Origin: Prosapia bicincta
Taxonomy: Eukaryota; Arthropoda; Insecta; Hemiptera; Cercopidae
Direction: 5' to 3'
Length of the DNA: 64,000 bases
NCBI GenBank assembly: GCA_036971475.1
Contig: JBAIZL010000005.1
Span: forward strand, 61,750,155-61,814,154
Shown: positions 47,637 through 61,459 of the stretch, one piece after another
How the letters are laid out: every line of letters begins with the position of its first letter
Position numbering within the stretch: the stretch's first letter is position 1
Position numbers and translations under genes: made by a program
Notes under the pieces: model-generated
Seen by the model: the letters and a program-made list of their open reading frames with translations, nothing else
What the model was told of the DNA's origin: nothing
Database searches by the model: none

Positions 47637-50600
47637 TAAAGCTGTAGGAAGCTAAGATATATGTGTGCAGACGTGCCTCACGCAGTTTGGTCATCACGCC
47701 AATACAACGATAATAAAAGTTACCTCTAACCACTAGAGTTGGGTAGGCTTTTCATAATCGATGTGCACAACAATCGATATATTAAGGTAAAGCTTTAGGA
47801 AGCTAAGATATATGTGTGCAGATGTGCCGCACGCAGTTTGGTCATCACGCCAATACAACGATAATGAAAGTTCCCTCTAACCACTAGAGTTGGGTAGGCT
47901 TTTATTAATCGATGTGTACAACAATCGATACATTAAGGGAAAGCTGTAGGAAGCAAAGATATATGTGTGCAGACGTGCCTCACGCAGTTTGGTCATCACG
48001 CCAATACAACGATAATGAAAGTTACCTCTAACCACTAGAGTTGGGTAGGATTCTCATAATCGATGTGTACAACAAACGATATATTAAGGTAAAGCTGTAG
48101 GGAGCTAAGATATATGTGTGCAGACGTGCCTCACGCAGTTTGGTCATCTCGCCAATACAACGATAATGAAAGTTACCTCTAACCACTAGAGATGGGTAGG
48201 CTTTTATTAATCGATGTGTACAACAATCGATACATTAAGGTAAAGCTGTAGGAAGCTAAGATATATGTGTGCAGACGTGCCTCACGCAGTTTGATCATCA
48301 CGCCAAACTACGATAGTGAAAGTTACCTCTAACCACAAGAGTTGGGTAGGCTTTTATTAATCGATGTGTACAACAATCGATACATTAAGGTAAAGCTGTA
48401 GGAGGCTAAGATATATGTGTGCAGACGTGCCTCACGCAGTTTGTTCATCACGAAAATACAACAATAATGAAAGTTACCTCTAACCACTAGAGTTGGGTAG
48501 GATTTTCATAATCGATGTGTACAACAATCGATACATTAAGGTAAAGCTGTAGGGAGCTAAGATATATGTGTGCAGACGTGCCTCACGCAGTTTGGTCATC
48601 ACGCCAATACAACGATAATGAAAGTTACCTCTAACCACTAGAGTTGGGTAGGCTTTTATTAATCGATGTGTACAACAATCGATACATTAGGTAAAGCTGT
48701 AGGTAGCTAAGATATATGTGTGCAGACGTGCCTCACGCAGTTTGGTAATCATGCCAATACAACGATAATGAGAGTTACCTCTAACCACTAGAGTTGGGTA
48801 GGCTTTAATTAATCGATGTGTACAACAATCGATACATTAAGGGAAAGCTGTAGGAAGCTAAGATATACGTATGCAGACGTGCCTCAAGCAGTTTGGTCAT
48901 CACGCCAATACAACGATAATGAAAGTTACCTCTAACCACTAGAGTTGGGTAGGCGTTTATCAATCGATGTGTACAACAATCGATACAATAAGGTAAAGCT
49001 GTAGGAAGCTAAGATATATGAGTGCAGACGTGCCTCACGCAGTTTGGTCATCACGCCAATACAACGATAATGAAAGTTACCTTAACCACTAGAGTTGGGT
49101 AGGCTTTTAATAATCGATGTGTACAATAATCGATACATTAAGGTAAAGCTGTAGGGAGCTAAGATATATGTGTGCAGACGTGCCTCACTCAGTTTGGTCA
49201 TCACAAAAATACAACGATAATGAAAGTTACCTCTAACCACTAGAGTTGGGTAGGCATTTATTAATCGATGTGTACAACAATCGATACATTAAGGTAAAGC
49301 TGTAGGAAGCTAAGATATATGTGTGCAGACGTGCCTCACGCAATTTGGTCATCACGCCAATACAACGATAATGAAAGTTACCTCTAACCACTAGAGTTGG
49401 GTAGGCTTTTATTAATCGATGTGTGCAACAATCAATACATTAAGGTAAAGCTGTAGGGAGCTAAGATATATGTGTGCAGACGTGCCTCACGCAGTTTGGT
49501 CATCACGCCAATACAACGATAATGAGAGTTACCTCTAACCACTAGAGTTGGGTAGGCTTTTCATAATCGATGTGTACAACAATCGATACATTAAGGTAAA
49601 GCTGTAGGAATCTAAGATATATGTGTGCAGACGTGCCTCACGCAGTTTGTTCATCACGCCAAAACAACGATAATGAAAGTTACCTCTAGCCACTAGAGTT
49701 GGGTAGGCTTTTATTAATCGATGTCTACAACAATCGATACATTAAGGTAAAGCTGTAGGAAGCTAAGATATATGTGTGCAGACGTGCCTTACGCAGTTGG
49801 GTCATCACGCCAATACAACGACTATGAAAGTTACCTCTAATCACTAGAGTTGGATAGGCTTTTCATAATCGATGTGTACAACAATCGATACATTAAGGTA
49901 GAGCTGTAGGAAGCTAAGATATATGAGTGCAGACGTGAATCACGCAGTTTGGTCATCACGCCAATACAAAGATAAAGAAAGTTACCTCTAACCACTAGAG
50001 TTGGGTAGGCTTTTCATAATCGATGTGTACAACAATCGATACATTAAGGTAAAGCTGTAGGAAGCTAAGATATATGTGTGCAGACGTGACTCACGCAGTT
50101 TGGTCATCACGCCAATACAACGATAATGAAAGTTACCTCTAACCACTAGAGTTGGGCAGGCTTTTCATAATCGATGTGTACAACAATCGATAGATTATGG
50201 TAAAGCTGTAGGGAGCTACGATATATGTGTGCAGACGTGCCTCACGCAGTTTGGTCATCACGCCAATACAACGATAATGAAAGTTACCTCTAACCACTAG
50301 AGTTGGGTAGGCTTTTCATAATCGATGTGTACAACAATCGATACATTAAGGTAAAGCTGTAGGAAGCTAAGATATATGTGTGCAGACGTGCCTCACGCAG
50401 TTTGGTCATCACGCCAATACAACGATAATAAAAGTTACCTATAACCACTAGAGTTGGGTAGGCTTTTCTTAATCGATGTGTACAACAATCGATACATTAA
50501 GGTAAAGCTGTAGGAAGCTAAGATATATGTGTGCAGACGTGCCTCACGCTGTTTGGTCATCACGCCAATACAACGATATTGAAAGTTACCTCTAACCACT

Positions 50601-53600
50601 AGAGTTGGGTAGGCTTTTCATAATCGATGTGTACAACAATCGATATATTATGGTAAAGCTGTAGGGAGCTAAGATATATGTGTGCAGACGTGCCTCACGC
50701 AGTTTGGTCATCACGCCAATACAACGATAATGAAAGTTACCTCTAACCACTAGAGTTGGGTAGGCTTTAGTAATCGATGTGTACAACAATCGATACATTA
50801 AGGGAAAGCTGTAGGAAGCAAAGATATATGTGTGCAGACGTGCCTCACACAGTTTGGTCATCACGCCAATACAACGATAATGAAAGTTACCTCTAACCAC
50901 TAGAGTTGTGTAGGCTTTTATTAATCGATGTGTACAACAATCGATACATTAAGGTAAAGCTGTAGGAAGCTAAAATATATGTGTGCAGACTGGCCTCACG
51001 CAGTTTGGTCATCACGCCAATACAACGATAATGTAAGTTACCTCTAACCACTAGAGTTGGGTAGGCTTTTCATAATCGATGTGTACAACAATCGATATAT
51101 TAAGGTAAAGCTTTAGGAAGCTAAGATATATGTGTGCAGATGTGCCGCACGCAGTTTGGTCATCACGCCAATACAACGATAATGAAAATTACCTCTAACC
51201 ACTAGAGTTGGGTAGGCTTTTATTAATCGATGTGTACAACAATCGATACATAGAGGTAAAGCTGTAGGGAGCTAAGATATATGTATGCAGACGTGCCTCA
51301 CGCAGTTTGGTCATCACGCCAATACAACGATAATGAAAGTTACCTCTAACCACTAGAGTTGGGTAGGCTTTTATTAATCGGTGTGTACAACAATCGATAC
51401 ATTAGGGTAAAGCTGTAGGGAGCTAAGATATATGTGTGCAGACGTGCCTCACGCAGTTTGGTCATCACGCCAATACAACGATAATGAAAGTTACCTCTAA
51501 CCACTAGAGTTGGGTAGGATTCTCATAATCGATGTGTACAACAAACGATATATTAAGGTAAAGCTGTAGGGAGCTAAGATATATGTGTGCAGACGTGCCT
51601 CACGCAGTTTGGTCATCTCGCCAATACAACGATAATGAAAGTTACCTCTAACCACTAGAGATGGGTAGGCTTTTATTAATCGATGTGTACAACAATCGAT
51701 ACATAGGGGTAAAGCTGTAGGAAGCTAAGATATATGTGTGCAGACGTGCCTCACGCAGTTTGATCATCACGCCAAACTACGATAGTGAAAGTTACCTCTA
51801 ACCACAAGAGTTGGGTAGGCTTTTATTAATCGATGTGAACAACAATCGATACATTAAGGTAAAGCTGTAGGAAGCTAAGATATATGTGTGCAGACGTGCC
51901 TCACGCAGTTTGGTCATCACGCCAATACAACGACAATGAAAGTTACGTCTAACCACTAGAGTTAGGTAGGCTTTTATTAATCGATGTGTACAACAATCGA
52001 TACATTAAGGTAAAGCTGTAGGAAGCTAAGATATATGTGTGCAGACGTGCCTCACGCAGTTTGGTCATCACGCCAGTACAACGATAATGAAAGTTACCTC
52101 TAACCACAAGAGTTGGGTAGGCTTTTATTAATCGATGTGTACAACATTCGATACATTAAGGTAAAGCTGTAGGAAGCTAAGATATATGTGTGCAGACGTG
52201 CCTCACGCAGTTTGGTCATCACGCCAGTACAACGATAATGAAAGTTACCTCTAGCCACTAGAGTTGGGTAGGCTTTTCATAATCGATGTGTACAACAATC
52301 GATATATTAAGGTAAAGCTGTAGGGAGTTAAGATATATGTGTGCAGACTTGCCTCACGCAGTTTGGTCATCACGACAATACAACGATAATGAAAGCTACC
52401 TCTAGCCACTAGAGTTGGGTAGGCTTTTCATAATCGATGTGTACAACAATCGATATATTAAGGTAAAGCTGTAGGAAGCTAAGATATATGTATGCAAACG
52501 TGCCTCACGCAGTTTGGTCATCACGCCAATACAACGATAATGAAAGTTACCTCTAACCACTAGAGTTGGGTAGGCTTTTATTAATCGATGTGTACAACAA
52601 TCGATACATTAAGGTAAAGCAGTAGGGAGCTAAGATATATGTGTGCAGACGTGCCTCACGCAGTTTGTTCATCACGCCAATACAACAATAATGAAAGTTA
52701 CCTCTAACCACTAGAGTTGGGTAGGATTTTCATAATCGATGTGTACAACAATCGATACATTAAGGTAAAGCTGTAGGGAGCTAAGATATATGTGTGCAGA
52801 CGTGCCTCACGCAGTTTGGTCATCATGCCAATACAACGATAATGAGAGTTACCTCTAACCACTAGAGTTGGGTAGGCTTTAATTAATCGATGTGTACAAC
52901 AATCGATACATTAAGGGAAAGCTGTAGGAAGCTAAGATATACGTGTGCAGACGTGCCTCAAGCAGTTTGGTCATCACGCCAATACAACGATAATGAAAGT
53001 TACCTCTAACCACTAGAGTTGGGTAGGCGTTTATCAATCGATGTGTACAACAATCGATACATTAAGGTAAAGCTGTAGGAAGCTAAGATATATGTGTGCA
53101 GACGTGCCTCACGCAGTTTGGTCATCACGCCAATACAACGATAATGAAAGTTACCTTAACCACTAGAGTTGGGTAGGCTTTTATTAATCGACATGTACAA
53201 CAATCGATACATTAAAGTAAAGCTGTAGGGAACTAAGATATATGTGTGCAGACGTGCCTCACGCAGTTTGGTAATCACGAAAATACAACGATAATGAAAG
53301 TTACCTCTAACCACTAGAGTTGGGTAGGCATTTATTAATCGATGTGTACAACAATCGATACATTAAGGTAAAGCTGTTGGAAGCTAAGATATATGTGTGC
53401 AGACGTGCCTCACGCAGTTTGGTCATCACGCCAATACAACGATAATAAAAGTTACCTCTAGCCACTAGAGTTGGGTAGGCTTTTATTAATCGATGTGTAC
53501 AACAATCGATACATTAAGGTAAAGCTGTAGGAAGCTAAGATATATGTGTTCATACGTGCCTCACGCAGTTTGGTCATCACGCCAATACAACGATAATGAA

Positions 53601-56600
53601 AGTTACCTCTAACCACTAGAGTTGGGTAGGCTTTTATTAATCGATGTGTACAACAATCGATACATTACGATAAAGCTGTAGGAAGCTAAGATATATGTGT
53701 GCAGACGTGCCTCACGCAGTTTGGTCATCACGCCAATACAACGATAATGAAAGTTACCTCTAGCCACTAGAGTTGGGTAGGCTTTTATTAATCGATGTGT
53801 ACAACAATCGATACATTAAGGTAAAGCTGTAGGAAGCTAAGATATATGTGTGCAGACGTGCCTTACGCAGTTTGGTCATCACGCCAATACAACGATAATG
53901 AAAGTTACCTTAACCACTAGAGTTGGGTAGGCTTTTAATAATCGATGTGTACAACAATCGATATATTAAGGTAAAGCTGAAGGAAGCTAAGATATATGTA
54001 TGCAGACGTGGCTCACGCAGTTTGGTCATCACGCCAATACAACGATTATGAAAGTTACCTCTAAACACTAGAGTTGGGTAGGCTTTTATTAATCGATGTG
54101 TACAACAATCGATACATTAAGGTAAAGCTGTAGGGAGCTAAGATATATGTGTGCAGACGTGCCTCACGCAGTTTGGTCATCACGCCAATACAACGATAAT
54201 GAAAGTTACCTCTAACCACTAGAGTTGGGTAGGATTTTCATAATCGATGTGTACAACAATCGATACATTAAGGTAAAGCTGTAGGAAGCTAAGATATATG
54301 TGTGCAGACGTGCCTCACGCAGTTTGGTCATCACGCCAATACAACGATAATGAGAATTACCTCTAACCACTAGAGTTGGGTAGGCTTTTAATAATCGATG
54401 TGTACAACAATCGATACATTAAGGGAAAGCTGTAGGAAGCTAAGATATACGTGTGCAGACGTGCCTCACGCAGTTTGGTCATCACGCCAATACAACGATA
54501 ATGAAAGTTACCTCTAACCACTAGAGTTGGGTAGGCTTTTATTAATCGATGTGTACAAGTATCGATACATTAAGGTAAAGCTGTAGGTAGCTAAGATATA
54601 TGTGTGCAGACGTGCCTCCCGCAGTTTGGTCATCATGCCAATACAATGAGAGTTACCTCTAACCACTAGAGTTGGGTAGGCTTTTAATAATCGATGTGTA
54701 CAACAATCGATACATTAAGGGAAAGCTGTAGGAAGCTAAGATATACGTGTGCAGACGTGCCTCAAGCAGTTTGGTCATCACGCCAATACAACGATAATGA
54801 AAGTTACCTCTAACCACTAGAGTTGGGTAGGCGTTTATCAATCGATGTGTACAACAATCGATACAATAAGGTAAAGCTGTAGGAAGCTAAGATATATATG
54901 TGCAGACGTGCCTCACGCAGTTTGGTCATCACGCCAATACAACGATAATGAAAGTTACCTTAACCACTAGAGTTGGGTAGGCTTTTAATAATCGATGTGT
55001 ACAACAATCGATACATTAAGGTAAAGCTGTAGGGAGCTAAGATATATGTGTGCAGACGTGCCTCACTCAGTTTGGTCATCACAAAAATACAACGATAATG
55101 AAAGTTACCTCTAACCACTAGAGTTGGGTAGGCTTTTATTAATCGATGTGTGCAACAATCAATACATTAAGGTAAAGCTGTAGGGAGCTAAGATATATGT
55201 GTGCAGACGTGCCTCACGCAGTTTGGTCATCACGCCAATACAACGATAATGAAAGTTACCTCTAATCACTAGAGTTGGGTAGGCTTTTATTAATCGATGT
55301 GTACAACAATCGATACATTAAGGTAAAGCTGTAGGAAGCTAAGATATATGTGTGCAGACGTGCCTTACGCAGTTTGGTCATCACGCCAATACAACGATAA
55401 TGAAAGTTGCCTCTAACCACTAGAGTTGGGTAGGCTTTTCATAATCGATGTGTACAACAATCGATACATTAAGGTAAAGCTGTAGGAAGGTAAGATATAT
55501 GTGTGCAGTCTTGCCTCACGCAGTTTGGTCATCACGCCAATACAACGATAATGAAAGTTACCTCTAACCACTAGAGTTGGGTAGACTTTCCATAAGCGAT
55601 GTGGACAACAATCGATACATTAAGGTAAAGCTGTAGGAAGAAAAGATATATGTGTGCAGACGTGCCTCACGCTGTTTGGTCATCACGCCAATACAACGAT
55701 AATGAAAGTTACCTCTAATCACTAGAGTTGGGTATACTTTTATTAAACGATGTGTTCAACAATCGTTGCATTAAGGTAAAGCTGTAGGAAGCTAAGATAT
55801 ATGTGTGCAGACTTGCCTCACGCAGTTGGGTCATCACGCCAATACAACGACAATGAAAGTTACCTCTAATGACTAGAGTTGGATAGGCTTTTCATAATCG
55901 ATGTGTACAACAATCGATACATTAAGGTAGAGCAGTAGGAAGCTAAGATATATGAGTGCATACGTGAATCACGCAGTTTGGTCATCACGCCAATACAAAG
56001 ATAATGAAAGTTACCTCTAACCACTAGAGTTGGGTAGGCTTTTCATAATCGATGTGTACAACAATCGATACATTAAGGTAAAGCTGTAGGAAGCTAAGAT
56101 ATATGTGTGCAGACGTGCCTCACGCAGTTTGGTCATCACGCCAATACAACGATAATGTAAGTTACCTCTAACCACTAGAGTTGGGTAGGCTTTTCATAAT
56201 CGATGTGTACAACAATCGATATATTAAGGTAAAGCTTTAGGAAGCTAAGATATATGTGTGCAGATGTGCCGCACGCAGTTTGGTCATCACGCCAATACAA
56301 CGATAATGAAAGTTACCTCTAACCACTAGAGTTGGGTAGGCTTTTATTAATCGATGTGTCCAACAATCGATACATTAAGGTAAAGCTGTAGGGAGCTAAG
56401 ATATATGTGTGCAGACGTGCCTCACGCAGTTTGGTCATCACGAAAAATACAACGATAATGAAAGTTACCTCTAACCACTAGAGTTGGGTAGGCTTTTCAT
56501 AATCGATGTGTACAACAATCGATATATTTTGGTAAAGCTGTAGGGAGCTAAGATATATGTGTACAGACGTGCCTCACGCAGTTTGTTAATCACGCCAATA

Positions 56601-59104
56601 CAACGATAATGAAAGTTACCTCTAACCATTAGAGTTGGGTAGGCTTTTATTAATCGATGTGTACAACAATCGATACATTAAGGTAAAGCTGTAGGAAGCT
56701 AAGATATATGTGTGCAGACGTGCCTCACGCAGTTTGGTCATCACGCCAATACAACGATAATAAAAGTTACCTATAACCACTAGAGTTGGGTAGGCTTTTC
56801 TTAATCGATGTGTACAACAATCGATACATTAGGGTAAAGCTGTAGGAAGCTAAGATATATGTGTGCAGACGTGCCTCACGCAGTTTGGTCATCACGCCAA
56901 TACAACGATATTGAAAGTTACCTCTAACCACTAGAGTTGGGTAGGCTTTTCATAATCGATGTGTACAACAATCGATATATTATGGTAAAGCTGTAGGGAG
57001 CTAAGATATATGTGTGCAGACGTGCCTCACGCAGTTTGGTAATCACGCCAATACAACGATAATGAAAGTTACCTCTAACCACTAGAGTTGGGTAGGCTTT
57101 TATTAATCGATGTGTACAACAATCGATACATTAAGGTAAAGCTGTAGAAAGGTAAGACATATGTGTACAGACGTGCCTCACACAGTTTGGTCATCACGCC
57201 AATACAACGATAATGAAAGTTACCTCTAACCACTAGAGTTGGGTAGCCTTTTATTAATCGATGTGTACAACAATCGATACATTAAGGTAAAGCTGTAGGA
57301 AGCTAAGATATATGTGTGCAGACGTGCCTCACGCAGTTTGGTCATCACGCCAATACAACGATAATGAAAGTTACCTCTAACCACTAGAGTTGGGTAGGCT
57401 TTTCATAATCGATGTGTACAACAATCGATATATTAAGGTAAAGCTTTAGGAAGCTGAGATATATGTGTGCAGATGTGCCGCACGCAGTTTGGTCATCACG
57501 CCAATACAACGATAATGAAAGTTACCTCTAACCACTAGAGTTTGGTAGGCTTTTATTAATCGATGTGTACAACAATCGATACATTAAGGTAAAGCTGTAG
57601 GGAGCTAAGATATATGTGTGCAGACGTGCCTCACGCAGTTTGGTCATCACGAAAAATACAACGATAATGAAAGTTACCTCTAACCACTAGAGTTGGGTAG
57701 GCTTTTATTAATCGATGTGTACAACAATCGATACATTATGGTAAAGCTGTAGGAAGCTAAGATATATGTGTGCAGACGTGCCTCACGCAGTTTGGTCAAC
57801 TCGCCAATACAACGATAATGAAAGTTACCTCTAACCACTACAGTTGGGTAAGCATTTATTAATCGATGTGTACAACAATCGATTAATTAAGGGAAAGCTG
57901 TAGGAAGCTAAGATATATGTGTGCAGACGTGCCTCACGCAGTTTGGTCATCACGCCAATACAACGATAATGAAAGTTACCTCTAACCACTAGAGTTGGGT
58001 AGGCTTTTATTAATCGATGTGTACAACAATCGATACATTAAGGTAAAGCTGTAGGAAGCTAAGATATATGTGTGCAGACGTGCCTCACGCAGTTTGGTCA
58101 TCACGCCAATACAACGATAATGAAAGTTACCTCTAACCACTAGAGTTGGGTAGGCTTTTCATAATCGATGTGTACAACCATCCATACATTAAGGTAAAGC
58201 TGTAGGAAGCTACGATATACGTGTGCAGACGTGCCTCATGCTGTTTGGTCATCACACCAATACAACGATAATGAAAGTTACCTCTAACCACTAGAGTTGG
58301 GTAGGCTTTTCATAATCGATGTGTACAACAATCGATACATTAAGGTAAAGCTGTAGGAAGCTAAGATATATGTGTGCAGACGTGCCTCACGCAGTTTGGT
58401 CATCACGCCAATACAACGATAATGAAAGTTACCTCTAACCACTAGAGTTGGGTAGGCTTTTCTTAATCGATGTGTACAATAATCGATACATTAAGGTAAA
58501 GCTGTAGGGAGAAAAGATATATGTGTGCAGACGTGCCTCACGCAGTTTGGTCACCACGCCAATACAACGATAATGAAAGTTACCTCTAACCACTAGAGTT
58601 GGGTAGGCTTTTCTTAATCGATGTGTACAACAATCGATACATTAAGGGAAAGCTGTAGGAAGCAAAGATATATGTGTGCAGACGTGCCTCACACAGTTTG
58701 GTCATCACGCCAATACAACGATAATGAAAGTTACCTCTAACCACTAGAGTTGGGTAGGCTTTTATTAATCGATGTGTACAACAATCGATACATTAAGGTA
58801 AAGCTGTAGGGAGCTAAGATATATGTGTGCAGACGTGCCTCACACAGTTTGGTCATCACGCCAATACAACGATAATGAAAGTTACCTCTAACCACTAGAG
58901 TTGGGTAGGCTTTTATTAATCGATGTGTACAACAATCGATACATTAAGGTAAAGCTGTAGGGAGCTAAGATATATGTGTGCAGACGTGCCTCACGCAGTT
59001 TGGTCATCACGCCAATACAACGATAATGAAAGTTACCTCTAGCCACTAGAGTTGGGTAGGCTTTTATTAATCGATGTGTACAACAATCGATACATTAAGG
59101 TAAT
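47637..59104. repeat. Second major satellite array, 151-bp monomer (about 76 copies)
   Basis: AAAGCTGTAGG recurs about every 151 bp from 47,638 (next 47,789, 47,940, 48,091) to the last copy, after which TAATGCTGAGAAAGATG starts unique DNA. The monomer contains GCTAAGATATATGTGTGCAG, ACGTGCCTCACGCAGTTTGG, CATCACGCCAATACAACG, TTACCTCTAACCACTAGAG and an ATCGAT-GTGTACAACA-ATCGAT block. Copies differ by point changes and 1-3-bp indels (149-152 bp). It shares no obvious monomer similarity with the 120/121-bp satellite. Open frames (for example minus 50,592-50,900) are by-products. Confidence 0.97.
48000..48380. repeat. Block of the 151-bp array duplicated 3,470 bp downstream (51,470-51,850)
   Basis: Rare variants occur in the same order at both places: GATTCTCATAATCG, ACAACAAACGAT, TCATCTCGCC and CCAAACTACGATAGTG (48,303 and 51,773). 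The offset is 23 monomers less 3 bp. A separate marker, GCGTTTATCAATCG, recurs at 48,953, 53,028 and 54,830, showing further duplicated blocks. Confidence 0.75.
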
Positions 59105-60940
59105 GCTGAGAAAGATGCAAGTTACATTGTATGCGGTTAACCTCATTTGCACATAACTTTTTTAATCCACAAATTTATTTAAAACAAATTAGGACTTTTT
59201 TTATTTTTTGTTAAACAGAAATCGTCTTCTAAGGAGCAATTTATCAACAATGAACTATAATTAAATACTGTATTTGTGATTTTTTCTATCTAATACCACA
59301 AGTTATGACTTTTTTATAAATATTTCAAAGTTTTTGTTGAAACGCTTATTGCCTTTAATATCCATGAAAAAGACACGTGTTAACAGCCGGAGAAGCTGAA
59401 AAACTTTAATTTCAAACAACAATAGGTCACGCGTATTTCGATTAAATAAACTGCTGTTGAGAATTTCTCATGTTTCATAACATCCTAAATAATTGTACTC
59501 AACTTCTTACCAAAATCCTTACCTTCTAAATTTTTATTACAAAATTTACCTAAATCAAACCACCTTATCGATTGCATTCATATGCAACGCCTATATGCCA
59601 TTAACAGTATTACATTCCAAAAACATTATTCAGAGTTTCATAAACTGCCTTGAAAATGTACGTTATCCTAAGTTTAAATCAGTCTTTAACCTAAATTATT
59701 TATCATTTGTTTTACTAAACTATTTACGTATATTAGCGTATTTTACGTATGTTTATTTCAGTAGTTTACAATTATTGTATTTAAAAGATAGTTATTTTTT
59801 TGTAATTTTTGAAAATGTATTAATTACAGTTTTCCGCAAAAACATATATTTATTATAAAATCATTCAATGAATTTATAGTCAAATTTTTAAAAATAGTAA
59901 CCACATTTGTAAATGACTATTTCACACACAAAAAACTATGAAACTCTAATGGGCTTCTGATGACGAAATTTTTCCATACTCTTACTCTACCTAGTTCTGG
60001 CCAAGACTAAATGAATAAAAAAAAACTCCTGACATATAGTGCTTGATACACACACACCTATTAGGGAGAGGTCACTAAGACTAAGTGCTGTAGAGGAGGC
60101 AGATGCTACGATATGGACTTTTTATTTTCAGTCGCTATAATGGCATCATAATCCAATTAAAACATTCAGTGGTTAAAATAAAGCATGCACACAAAACGGC
60201 AAATAAGAAAACAAGATGAGCACAAAACAACTCTAATGAACTCTACGAATATGAAAAATGCATGCAAAGTAAAAACAAAGTGTGAAAAAAATATGTGATA
60301 ATAATGATAAAATATTTTACGATATCAAGTCTCGTTGTCCTCAAGCATTATTTGTAAAATTATATGTAGAAAACTAAATCTCTACAAAATCACTAATTAT
60401 AGGTTGTATTTCTCCGTTTATGGTTGGTACGTTTATAACTCTTAACTGATTACCGGTTTAAACACTCTAATATATAGATAATATTATTATTATATGGGAA
60501 CAAAATAAATACATCGAGATCATTATTCAGTTTTAATATAATTACGAATATTCCTAAATCTATTCATTAAATCAAGATTATACGAATATGCATAGATAGA
60601 CACACAAATAGCCTATGTAAGATAAATATGTGGAGAATGTTCCTCAGAGGTGTAAGGGACCTCGTGGCGTGGATAATTATTTCAGGTAGCTTCCCAAGCA
60701 GTTCAATTTGGAAATAATTTGTTGTAACTAGGAACATATAGACCTAATTAAAAACATTTTTTTCAACTAAAATTATGAAAACATTGTTTCATCTTAAAGA
60801 AATTTCTCGGTTATAAAATTTAATGGCAGGCTAATATAGAAATTTTGTTCTATAACTGTTATGTTATGACGGTAAATGTTAATAGAGTTGGCTCAAAACC
60901 TCACAAAAGTTTATACATATGGCACACTAGTTTATACATA
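59105..60940. other. AT-rich unique DNA; no gene recognised
   Basis: A 121-codon frame at 59,493-59,858 (plus) is rich in Phe, Leu, Tyr and Asn, as expected from its extreme AT content. It has no clear initiation context or motif, so I do not call it a gene. CTGATGACGAAA at 59,957 recalls a hammerhead ribozyme core but has no stem II. Confidence 0.5.
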
Positions 60941-61459
60941 TAGTCAACTCTCACTAATCCGGCAGATATTGGAACTACAATACTGCCGGACTACTTAAAA
61001 GCCGGATTACTGGAAAATGCCGGATAAATGGAGGGCCCATTAAAACACATTGTACATTGAACAATATTTATGTGTATTGCCTAAAAATTTTAAAAAAAAC
61101 AATAAGAAAAAGTCCTGTACTGTACTTGAAATGATAAAACGAGGGTCTACTTTACAATAAAAGTTTGCCTATCTTTAAAAATAAACAAAATTAATAATGA
61201 CTGCAATGGCATTGTGCACTTTTACTTAAGCAACAGTCACTGTACATAGCTACTGCAGCACCACACGGCTTGATAGCCTTTGTTTATCACGAGCTACACA
61301 ACTAGAACCTGGCGGTGTGAACGTCACTGCCATCGACATGCAGTGAAACATACAATTTATGTTTACATATTGCTTATGTTTACATCTTTAATCCTGACGA
61401 GAACGCCGGGTTACTGGAGGACTGCATAGACGAAGGGACGGATTATAGAGAGCCTACTG
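60941..61459. mobile_element. pogo/Tigger-like non-autonomous DNA transposon
   Basis: The left end TAGTCAACTCTCACTAATCC and the complement of the right end, CAGTAGGCTCTCTATAATCC, share the AGT...CTCT...TAATCCG pattern seen in pogo/Tigger-type ends. Subterminal GCCGGATTACTGGAAAATGC near the left and ACGCCGGGTTACTGGAGGAC near the right are further related copies of the same motif. A TA precedes the left end; the right flank (TT) is not an intact TA. The interior of about 480 bp has no transposase. Confidence 0.55.

Noticed and set aside
50592..50900. 102-codon minus-strand frame in the 151-bp satellite
   Set aside because: It spans two monomers by chance; 151 is not a multiple of three, so the frame changes at each unit and other monomers are closed.
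59493..59858. 121-codon plus-strand frame with hydrophobic segments
   Set aside because: The Phe/Leu/Tyr/Asn-rich product is what very AT-rich DNA gives by chance, and no context supports it.
59957..59968. CTGATGACGAAA, resembling a hammerhead ribozyme core
   Set aside because: The two core halves are separated by one base, leaving no stem II, and no flanking stems I or III were found. I also saw no CTGATGA...GAAA arrangement in any of the satellite monomers.
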